Part shown: one piece after another, positions 1 to 4,807 of the stretch
Numbering within the stretch: the first letter of the stretch is position 1
How the letters are laid out: each line of letters opens with the position of its first letter
Assembly (NCBI GenBank): GCA_002308875.1
Contig: DBWK01000080.1
Location: forward strand, 12,478 to 19,011
Length of the DNA stretch: 6,534 bases
DNA from: Treponema sp. UBA1240
GTDB taxonomy: Bacteria > Spirochaetota > Spirochaetia > Treponematales > Treponemataceae
Direction of reading: 5' to 3'
The notes under the pieces: model-generated
What the model was told of the DNA's origin: nothing
Databases searched by the model: none
The model's input: only the letters and a program-made list of their open reading frames with translations
Program-made: the position numbers and the translations under genes

Positions 1-1
1 T

Positions 2-181
2 CCGGCGGTTGAAGCCGTTATAAAGCTTTTGGAAGATAGCGGTGCAATAAGCGAAGCCTCGTCTTTCAGTAGAAAAACAATAAGCTCTGCATGTGAAGCA
101 CTGAAAACAAACTACCCCGGAAAAGAAGCCACAAATTTAATAACAGACTTATTTTCCGCCATGATTGAGAGGAACACCTGA
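2..181 (+). CDS. Polyprenyl diphosphate synthase, C-terminal fragment (5' end outside window)
   Basis: An open frame enters from the left edge and ends at TGA 179-181, giving 59 residues with no start in the window. The fragment is helical. It carries the pattern seen at the C-terminus of trans-isoprenyl diphosphate synthases (IspA/IspB/HepT type): a 'LLEDSGAI' turn, a run of Ala/Ser-rich helix, 'ALKTNYPGKEA', then a final helix ending 'MIERNT', comparable to the 'YIIQRNK' type ending of that family. Such enzymes condense isopentenyl diphosphate with allylic diphosphates to make quinone or undecaprenyl precursors. The Asp-rich catalytic motifs would lie upstream and cannot be seen, so the identity rests on the tail alone. 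Its stop overlaps the next start (TGATG), so the two genes are co-transcribed and probably translationally coupled. Confidence 0.65.
   Translation, partial: PAVEAVIKLLEDSGAISEASSFSRKTISSACEALKTNYPGKEATNLITDLFSAMIERNT
167..173 (+). promoter_or_regulatory. Ribosome binding site of the TPR gene
   Basis: GAGAGGA lies 7 bases before the ATG at 181 and is inside the end of the upstream coding region. It supports this start over the out-of-frame ATG at 161. Confidence 0.6.
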
Positions 182-708
182 TGCAGGAAAATCCGGAATT
201 ATTGAATACACAGGCAATAGAACTTGCAACGGAAGGCTCGTTTCAGGAAGCGGTAGCATGCTTAAAACGTGCAATTGCAATAGAAAAGAACAACTATCTT
301 TTATGGTTCAATCTCGGCATAACCTACAGAAATGCGGGCGATTTATACGGGGCAAAACAGGCTTTGATAAGAGCGGTGGAACTTGATAATACAGATTCCG
401 AAGTTTTTGAAACTTTGGGACTAATATGCTTTTCAATGGAAGATTATGCTCTCGCCTATTTTTACTATTGTGAAGGCCTCGAAATTGACGACACGAATGC
501 TCATATATGGAACAATCTGGGCGTTCTGCATTTTGCCCAGGAAAACTTTGAACGTGCAAGCGAAGCCTTTGAAAAAGCTTTGTCCATTTATCCTCACTAT
601 TATGACGCACTGTTTAATTTGCGGGACACATACAAAGAAATGCACAATGATACCGGAGCTGCCATTTGCGATGAAAGGCTGAAACAGCTCAAACCGCCGC
701 AAAACTAG
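181..708 (+). CDS. TPR (tetratricopeptide) repeat protein, 175 aa
   Basis: The protein is almost entirely five consecutive 34-residue TPR units, at about residues 5-38, 39-72, 73-106, 107-140 and 141-174. Consensus positions are clear: N44-L45-G46 with A58 and A65 in unit 2, L79-G80 in unit 3, W110 with L113-G114, A126, A133 and P138 in unit 4. There is no signal peptide, membrane segment or catalytic domain, so a cytoplasmic protein-binding scaffold is the natural inference; the partner is unknown. The ATG at 181 is chosen because GAGAGGA at 167-173 lies 7 bases upstream and the start overlaps the stop of the preceding gene (TGATG). The next gene's GTG lies 9 bases after its TAG, so it sits inside a tight operon. 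Unit 5 is the weakest repeat and probably acts as a capping helix pair. Confidence 0.93.
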   Translation: MQENPELLNTQAIELATEGSFQEAVACLKRAIAIEKNNYLLWFNLGITYRNAGDLYGAKQALIRAVELDNTDSEVFETLGLICFSMEDYALAYFYYCEGLEIDDTNAHIWNNLGVLHFAQENFERASEAFEKALSIYPHYYDALFNLRDTYKEMHNDTGAAICDERLKQLKPPQN

Positions 709-711
709 GAG
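707..711 (+). promoter_or_regulatory. Ribosome binding site deciding a GTG start
   Basis: AGGAG overlaps the TAG stop of the TPR gene (706-708) and lies 6 bases before GTG at 718. The next in-frame ATG is far downstream (M70) and would remove the N-terminal fold, so GTG is the start. Confidence 0.75.
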
Positions 712-717
712 ATTTCA

Positions 718-1527
718 GTGGAAACGAGGCTTGTCTATATTTCAGAGATAATCGGAAAAGCTGGAATTCAGTGTGTAAAAGTTTTACTGCCGGAATTAGT
801 CGAGAAGTACAAATGCGACTTTGTTTTTGGCTGCGGTGATGCGGCGACTAACGGCACCGGACTCGGCAAACAACATGCAGGGTACCTGCACAAACTGGGA
901 CTTTCCGTCATAACTGGCGGTGATATGAGTTTTTTTAAGAAAGATATGGTAGATAGTCTTAATACAACAAGTTATGTACTGCGTCCAATGAATTTTCCAA
1001 AAGAATCTCCAGGCAGATCATATAAGATTTGCACAGTCAAAAACGGTAAAAAACTTGCTGTAATTTCAGTTTTAGGCTACACAGGCTTTTCAAGAATTCA
1101 TGCGGACAATCCGTTTGCAGCTATTATGCATATAATCGACACTGTAAAAAAAGAAACACCGCTGGTTGTTATTGATTTTCACGCTGCAACAACAGCCGAA
1201 AAAAAAGCGTTCGGGTTTTATCTTGCCGGTAAAGTGTCCGCCGTCATAGGCTCTCACGGAAGAGTTCCAACAGCGGATGAAACAATCCTTTCCGGTGGAA
1301 CAGCTTTCATTACCGATGCAGGAAAAACCGGCTGCCAGAATTCGGTTGGCGGAACATCTCCGTCAGTTGCCGTTGGAGAATACTTGAGCGGTATTCCAAA
1401 CTGGACAAAAGTTGAAGACCCCGAACCAGCCACAAAACCTGCCCTGCAAGGTTTGTTCATCGTTCTTGACGACAAGGGCAAAGCCGTAACAATCGAACGC
1501 ATAAACGAACCGCTGTATAAAGAGTAA
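718..1527 (+). CDS. YmdB-like (TIGR00282) metallophosphoesterase-fold protein with altered metal site
   Basis: This 269-residue protein aligns along its length with the YmdB/TIGR00282 family of cyclic-nucleotide phosphodiesterases. Landmarks are the N-terminal strand with 'IIGKAG' (about 8-16), 'GDAATNGTGL' (40-49), 'LRPMNFP' (88-94), 'VIDFHA' (151-156), 'GSHGRVPTAD' (178-187) and 'GGTAFITDAGKTG' (193-205). Compared with Bacillus subtilis YmdB as I remember it, several active-site residues differ: Asp8 is Glu10, Glu39 is Asp41, Asn40 is Ala42, the Asn67-His68 pair is Asp69-Met70, and His177 is Arg182. His150 (H155) and His175 (H180) remain. Classical two-metal catalysis may therefore be weakened or lost; this is inference. 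The start is GTG at 718, with AGGAG at 707-711 overlapping the previous stop. The gene sits between the TPR gene and the rseC-like gene in one operon. The family assignment is strong; activity is uncertain. Confidence 0.88.
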   Translation: METRLVYISEIIGKAGIQCVKVLLPELVEKYKCDFVFGCGDAATNGTGLGKQHAGYLHKLGLSVITGGDMSFFKKDMVDSLNTTSYVLRPMNFPKESPGRSYKICTVKNGKKLAVISVLGYTGFSRIHADNPFAAIMHIIDTVKKETPLVVIDFHAATTAEKKAFGFYLAGKVSAVIGSHGRVPTADETILSGGTAFITDAGKTGCQNSVGGTSPSVAVGEYLSGIPNWTKVEDPEPATKPALQGLFIVLDDKGKAVTIERINEPLYKE

Positions 1528-1533
1528 TACAAA

Positions 1534-1944
1534 ATGGAAAACACTGTCAGAATTGTTAAAATAGACACAAACGGCATAATAACAGCTGTTCCGGTGATCT
1601 CTGAAGCCTGCTTAAGCTGCTCTGAAAGCAGCTGCAAAAAAACAGGCAAACCGTTTGAAATTGCAAATCCCCTTAACATTCCGGTTTCTGAAGGCTGCTC
1701 AGTAACAGTAGCAACAAGCGCACAAGCAGTTTCAAAGCAGGCTGTTACCGCAATTCTTTTTCCAACCGCTGCCGCAATCGCGGGCTATATTGCACCCGCC
1801 ACCGTATTTGCAGAAAAAGCGTTTACAGTCTCTGTGAGAATTGCATTTGCAGTTGTTTTTTTGGGTATAGCTGTAATAACAGTACTGTTTTTTAGCAGAA
1901 AAACAGCAGACAAATCTAGGCCTTATATAACCGGAAAGGTGTAA
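1534..1944 (+). CDS. RseC/MucC-family small membrane protein (SoxR-reducing system / sigma-E regulator family)
   Basis: The 136-residue protein has the RseC layout. A short N-terminal domain (1-65) carries a cysteine cluster C26-x2-C29-x4-C34 plus C55. Two hydrophobic helices follow (about 70-92 and 101-121), then a short basic tail. In E. coli, RseC modulates sigma-E signalling and belongs to the SoxR-reducing system; in many anaerobes relatives occur with Rnf electron-transport genes, so a membrane redox role is plausible but not shown here. The cysteine spacing is one residue shorter than the C-x2-C-x5-C of E. coli RseC. The ATG follows the upstream stop by 6 bases, with only a weak AAAGAG (1519-1524) as ribosome site, suggesting coupled translation. 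Its stop touches the cheB stop on the other strand with no gap. No Rnf or rse genes are visible nearby. Confidence 0.82.
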   Translation: MENTVRIVKIDTNGIITAVPVISEACLSCSESSCKKTGKPFEIANPLNIPVSEGCSVTVATSAQAVSKQAVTAILFPTAAAIAGYIAPATVFAEKAFTVSVRIAFAVVFLGIAVITVLFFSRKTADKSRPYITGKV

Positions 1945-3060
1945 TTAAACGGCGTGCAGTCTTGCGAGATTGCTTATTTCATCCGCCATGTCGCTCAATG
2001 CAACCTGTTTTTGAACACCACCCATTTCAAAGGCAACTTTCGGCATTCCGTATACTATAGAAGAATTTTCATCTTGTCCGAGCGTATAGGCACCCTGTTT
2101 TCGCATTTCAGTAATCTGGGCTGCACCATCACGTCCCATTCCGGTCATGATTACGCCCAAAGCCCTGTTTTGGAACTGCTCGGCAACTGATTTGAACAGC
2201 ACATCAGCGGAAGGCCTGTGTCCGTTGCACAAATCATCATCCGTAAGATGAACAACCGTTGCGAGCGGTTTGCGTTCTACAACAATGTGCTTGTTTCCGG
2301 GTGCAATAAGAATACGGCCTTTTTTTACAATATCGCCTTCTTTTGCCTCGCGGACTTCAAGCGGACAAATCTGGTTCAAGCTGCGCGCAAATTCTTCCGT
2401 AAAACCTGCCGGCATATGTTGAACAACAACAATCGGCTGTTCCAAATTCGGATCTATTTTGGCAAATACCTCGCGCAGTGCGTTCGGACCGCCGGTTGAA
2501 ATTCCAATTGCAATAATCTCTATTTTTCCATTTGCTCTTACAGGGGTAACAGGCGCATACTTTTTTTCAACCTTTGAGAGCAAACCTGTTGTTTTGCCTT
2601 TTTCCGCAAGCGAAGGAAATGGAATTGAAACATGGCGGTTTTTATGAACGAGCGCGTATTTTGTTCCATATCCTATAATCAGCTCAACAAGACGCTGGGC
2701 AACATTGCCAATATCCGGAGAGTCAGAACCTGACGGCTTTGTAACAAAGTCAGCAGCACCAAGTTCCAGACATTCCATTGTAACCCTTGAGCCCTCTTTG
2801 GCGATACTGGACAGCATTATTACAGGAATATCAATTCCACGCTTCTTTCGTTCCTTAAGGAATTCTATACCGTTCATCACCGGCATTTCTATATCAAGAA
2901 CAATTACATCGGGATTGCATTTAGGAATTTTTTCAAGGGCAAACATTCCGTTCATCGCCTTGTCGGCTATTTCCAATCCCGGAGTATTCTCGATTATTCG
3001 GCCGACAAGATTGCGCATCAATACAGAATCATCAACTATTAAAACTGATATGGAATCCAT
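1945..3060 (-). CDS. cheB: CheB, chemotaxis response regulator protein-glutamate methylesterase
   Basis: CheB removes methyl groups from (and deamidates) chemoreceptor glutamates. The N-terminal receiver domain (about 4-125) shows the acidic pair D10-D11, phosphoacceptor D56 in 'LDIEMP', S84 and K108-P109. A 50-60 residue basic/proline-containing linker leads to the methylesterase domain (about 180-370) with the catalytic triad S188 in 'GISTGG', H215 in 'VQHMP' and D311 in 'GMGRDGA'. All key residues are intact and the 371-residue length is normal for the family (a little above E. coli's, mainly in the linker). The ATG at 3060 has AAAGGAAA (3068-3075) upstream. It follows cheR by 13 bases, so the two adaptation enzymes are made together. 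No separate terminator is seen after its stop, which abuts the convergent rseC-like gene. Confidence 0.98.
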   Translation of the reverse strand: MDSISVLIVDDSVLMRNLVGRIIENTPGLEIADKAMNGMFALEKIPKCNPDVIVLDIEMPVMNGIEFLKERKKRGIDIPVIMLSSIAKEGSRVTMECLELGAADFVTKPSGSDSPDIGNVAQRLVELIIGYGTKYALVHKNRHVSIPFPSLAEKGKTTGLLSKVEKKYAPVTPVRANGKIEIIAIGISTGGPNALREVFAKIDPNLEQPIVVVQHMPAGFTEEFARSLNQICPLEVREAKEGDIVKKGRILIAPGNKHIVVERKPLATVVHLTDDDLCNGHRPSADVLFKSVAEQFQNRALGVIMTGMGRDGAAQITEMRKQGAYTLGQDENSSIVYGMPKVAFEMGGVQKQVALSDMADEISNLARLHAV

Positions 3061-3073
3061 TTTTTAATTTCCT

Positions 3074-3889
3074 TTAAACGTTTTTCTGATATAAACATGC
3101 CCAGTCCGTTTTTAGGAACTGGAATTTGGTGTTCATTCCGAACAAAGATTCCGAATGTCCTATAAACAAATAGGATTTTTGTGCCATGGAATCCCAAAAT
3201 TTGTTTATAACTCCAAGCTGTGCCGCTTCATCAAAATAAATCAGAACGTTGCGGCAAAATACAATATCCAGATTTTTTAATCCGGTTTCATGAGTAAGGT
3301 TGTGATAGTCAAAGCGGATTGTATCCATTATTTCTTTTTTTACCTGATATCCGCCGTCACTTTGTGTAAAAAAGCGGGTAAGATAATCATCAGGAATACC
3401 GGAAATACGGCTTGCAGGATAAAATCCCTTTTGTCCGACCAAAAGTGATGTAAGGGACAAATCAGAAGCAACAATTTTGAAAGTATAAGGGGCTGGCAAT
3501 TTGTCCTTGAGAATCATAGCAAGGGAATAAGGCTCTTCACCGGTTGAACAGCCGGCGCTCCAAACAGTAATACAAGTATTGTTCTGAGCTTTTTTTACTT
3601 TTATCAACTCCGGAAGGATATAATTAACCAAAGCGTCAAAATGAGCCTGATTCCTAAAAAAACGGGTTAGATTTGTCGTTATGGAATCAAGCATAACTTT
3701 CATTTCTTCTTCATCATTCTGAAGCTTGTCATAATATTCCTTGATTGTAGCAAGACCGGTTTTGCGCAGTCTGTCATGCAGCCTGCTGTCAAGAATCGAT
3801 CTGTTTGTATCAGAGAATGAAATGCCGCTTTCTTTGTAGATAAGCTTTCGGAATTGTTCAAATTCGCTGTCAGTTAGTAAATCGCCCAT
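3074..3889 (-). CDS. cheR: CheR, chemotaxis protein methyltransferase
   Basis: CheR transfers methyl groups from S-adenosylmethionine to glutamates of chemoreceptors, opposing CheB. The 271-residue protein has the all-alpha N-terminal CheR domain (about 1-80) ending in the hallmark 'TTNLTRFFR' (71-79). The Rossmann methyltransferase domain follows: SAM motif 'WSAGCSTGEEPYSLAM' (110-125), acidic residue D143 in 'ASDLS', 'YHNL' (195-198), and 'FCRNVLIYFD' (211-220) with the 'HSES' turn near the end. Every expected motif is intact. The ATG at 3889 has AGGA about 7 bases upstream (3897-3900). It is the first gene of a cheR-cheB unit transcribed away from the acidic-protein gene. A candidate promoter lies at 3910-3938. 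No cheA, cheW, cheY or receptor gene is in the window, so the rest of the pathway must be elsewhere. Confidence 0.98.
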   Translation of the reverse strand: MGDLLTDSEFEQFRKLIYKESGISFSDTNRSILDSRLHDRLRKTGLATIKEYYDKLQNDEEEMKVMLDSITTNLTRFFRNQAHFDALVNYILPELIKVKKAQNNTCITVWSAGCSTGEEPYSLAMILKDKLPAPYTFKIVASDLSLTSLLVGQKGFYPASRISGIPDDYLTRFFTQSDGGYQVKKEIMDTIRFDYHNLTHETGLKNLDIVFCRNVLIYFDEAAQLGVINKFWDSMAQKSYLFIGHSESLFGMNTKFQFLKTDWACLYQKNV

Positions 3890-3909
3890 ATAAAATTCCT
3901 ATTTTGTCC

Positions 3910-3938
3910 ATTTTACTACACTAAGATAAAAAAGTAAA
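3910..3938 (-). promoter_or_regulatory. Candidate sigma-70-like promoter for cheR-cheB
   Basis: On the minus strand TTTACT (3938-3933) is followed after 17 bases by TAAAAT (3915-3910), matching 4/6 and 5/6 of the consensus. The predicted transcript start leaves a short leader of about 15 bases that still contains AGGA. The region is very AT-rich, so chance matches are likely. I saw no sigma-28 type GCCGATAA element. Confidence 0.3.
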
Positions 3939-4028
3939 TCAAAAGATTTTCAAGTAAAAGCACGGATTTTTTACAATACGGATTCAGCCCAAAAACTTAA
4001 AAAATAAAATTTTTTTTCTAAAAAACAG

Positions 4029-4058
4029 TTGACAGAACATATAGGTCTAATCTATGTT
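4029..4058 (+). promoter_or_regulatory. Sigma-70-like promoter of the acidic-protein gene, with upstream A/T tracts
   Basis: A perfect -35 TTGACA (4029-4034) is followed after 18 bases by TATGTT (4053-4058, 4/6 of the -10 consensus). A/T tracts just upstream (about 3991-4026) resemble an UP element. An imperfect inverted repeat (ACATA at 4037-4041 with TATGT at 4053-4057; ATAG with CTAT inside) overlaps the spacer and -10 and could be an operator, though this is speculative. Confidence 0.6.
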
Positions 4059-4075
4059 TTATTTATACAAACAAC

Positions 4076-4083
4076 AAAGGAAG
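4076..4083 (+). promoter_or_regulatory. Ribosome binding site of the acidic-protein gene
   Basis: AAAGGAAG ends 7 bases before the ATG at 4091. The later in-frame ATG at 4145 is preceded only by a T-run with no ribosome site, so 4091 is preferred. Confidence 0.75.
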
Positions 4084-4090
4084 TGTCTAA

Positions 4091-4360
4091 ATGTTCAGTG
4101 AAAGCGAATTACTCGAGGAAACGGCTAAAGCAGATTATTTTTTTATGAATGCTTATGACGATGACTATGATGAAAACGACGATGATTACGATGATGACGA
4201 ATCATTCGACGATTTCGACGACGAATTTGCTGATGATGATTATGATGATGATGAATTTGACGATGATCTTGACGGCTTCAGTGAAGAAGACGAATTCGGC
4301 TACGATGATGAAGACGATGACGGCGACTTTTTTGATGACGAAGAGTTTGACGACGAATAA
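4091..4360 (+). CDS. Ultra-acidic Asp/Glu-rich small protein of unknown function, 89 aa
   Basis: I do not recognise this protein. It has 36 Asp and 15 Glu among 89 residues (57%), a single Lys (K13), no Arg, His or Cys. Phe and Tyr recur every three to five residues within the acidic runs (for example 'FDDFDDEF' and 'DDDYDDDEF'). Residues 1-20 look like a short amphipathic helix; the rest should be disordered or order only on binding. No signal peptide or membrane segment is seen. It is likely a real gene: a TTGACA promoter, a good ribosome site and a strong terminator bracket it, and Asp codons are mixed (16 GAC, 20 GAT), which argues for selection on protein rather than triplet expansion. 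Possible roles, all inferred, are DNA or RNA-polymerase mimicry, a delta-subunit-like acidic tail, chaperoning of basic proteins, or cation binding. It is monocistronic, divergent from cheR and convergent with rsfS. Confidence 0.82.
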   Translation: MFSESELLEETAKADYFFMNAYDDDYDENDDDYDDDESFDDFDDEFADDDYDDDEFDDDLDGFSEEDEFGYDDEDDDGDFFDDEEFDDE

Positions 4361-4416
4361 ACAAGTTCATCCATTAAATAATTAATAAAAAAGTCCAAAA
4401 ACAGTCTAAGATTTCT

Positions 4417-4451
4417 AAATGTACCAAAATCAACTTTGGTACATTTTTTTT
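4417..4451 (+). terminator. Rho-independent terminator of the acidic-protein gene
   Basis: A perfect 12-bp stem (4417-4428 with 4435-4446, core TGTACCAAA/TTTGGTACA) with the 6-base loop ATCAAC runs into a T-tract ending at 4451 (eight Ts in all). It lies about 57 bases after the TAA of the acidic gene. Read on the other strand, just past the rsfS stop, the same hairpin is followed by only a poor U-run (ATTTAGAAATCTT), so it may partly serve rsfS too. Confidence 0.9.
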
Positions 4452-4456
4452 GCTTT

Positions 4457-4798
4457 CTAAAGAACAGTACCACCGTACCAGAGTTTTTCAAGGTCGTAAA
4501 AAGCTCTTGCTTCGGCCGACATTAAATGCACCACAATCGGTCCGATGTCTATAAGATTCCAGTCATCCCCGCTGGCAAGCTTCCGGTTGGGAACGTTTAT
4601 TTCAAGGTCATTTTCCTTTACATAGTCCTTCACATGCTTGTAAATACCTTTCCAGTGCGAAGCACTGTTTACGGTTGCAATCACAAAATAATCAGTCCAG
4701 CTGTTTAATTCGGAAACATCTATAACCTTTACATCTTCACCTTTGTAATCTTCTATCAAATGACCTATTTCAAGTGCTTTCTGCTTTGTATCTTTCAT
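4457..4798 (-). CDS. rsfS: RsfS, ribosomal silencing factor (RsfA/YbeB/Iojap family)
   Basis: RsfS binds ribosomal protein uL14 on the 50S subunit and blocks subunit joining, lowering translation in starvation. The 113-residue length is typical. Family marks are 'SWTDYFVIAT' (33-42) with N44 and H48, 'DDWNLIDIG' (78-86), 'IVVHLMS' (88-94) and 'EARAFYDLEKLW' (96-107). The ATG at 4798 has a strong AAGGAGA (4803-4809) that overlaps the stop of the upstream LCP gene, leaving only 9 bases between the two genes. It is the last gene of the yqeK - LCP - rsfS unit, a neighbourhood (often with nadD) well known in bacteria. Its stop (TAG) lies 5 bases beyond the T-tract of the convergent terminator. Confidence 0.97.
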   Translation of the reverse strand: MKDTKQKALEIGHLIEDYKGEDVKVIDVSELNSWTDYFVIATVNSASHWKGIYKHVKDYVKENDLEINVPNRKLASGDDWNLIDIGPIVVHLMSAEARAFYDLEKLWYGGTVL

Positions 4799-4807
4799 AT
4801 TATCTCC

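Larger units (their letters stand above)
3890..4090. other. Divergent intergenic region between cheR and the acidic-protein gene
   Basis: These 201 bases are non-coding and strongly AT-rich. They hold the candidate cheR promoter on the minus strand, A- and T-tracts at about 3991-4026, and the plus-strand promoter at 4029-4058 with its ribosome site. No RNA gene or riboswitch-like structure was recognised. Confidence 0.8.

Noticed and set aside
1254..1679. Long minus-strand open frame across the ymdB-like / rseC-like junction
   Set aside because: It lies opposite two well-supported genes, has no recognisable domain and no ribosome site; it is a shadow frame.
1885..1906. Hairpin CTGTTTTT / AAAAACAG as terminator of cheR-cheB
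   Set aside because: The 8-bp stem is mostly A/T, lies inside the coding region of the second membrane helix of the rseC-like protein, and has no T-tract after it on either strand.
2705..3067. Plus-strand open frame opposite cheB
   Set aside because: It mirrors the receiver domain of cheB, with no family resemblance of its own.
3890..4090. Riboswitch, small RNA or sigma-28 promoter in the divergent region
   Set aside because: No stable structure or GCCGATAA-type element was found; AT-richness alone explains the local patterns.
4145..4147. Internal ATG as the start of the acidic protein
   Set aside because: It is preceded by a T-run with no ribosome site, while the ATG at 4091 has AAAGGAAG at a good distance.
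4155..4357. GAT/GAC microsatellite or repeat expansion
   Set aside because: The triplets are irregular, with mixed Asp codons, Glu, Phe, Tyr and Gly interspersed; no exact tandem unit is kept, so it is coding bias of an acidic protein.
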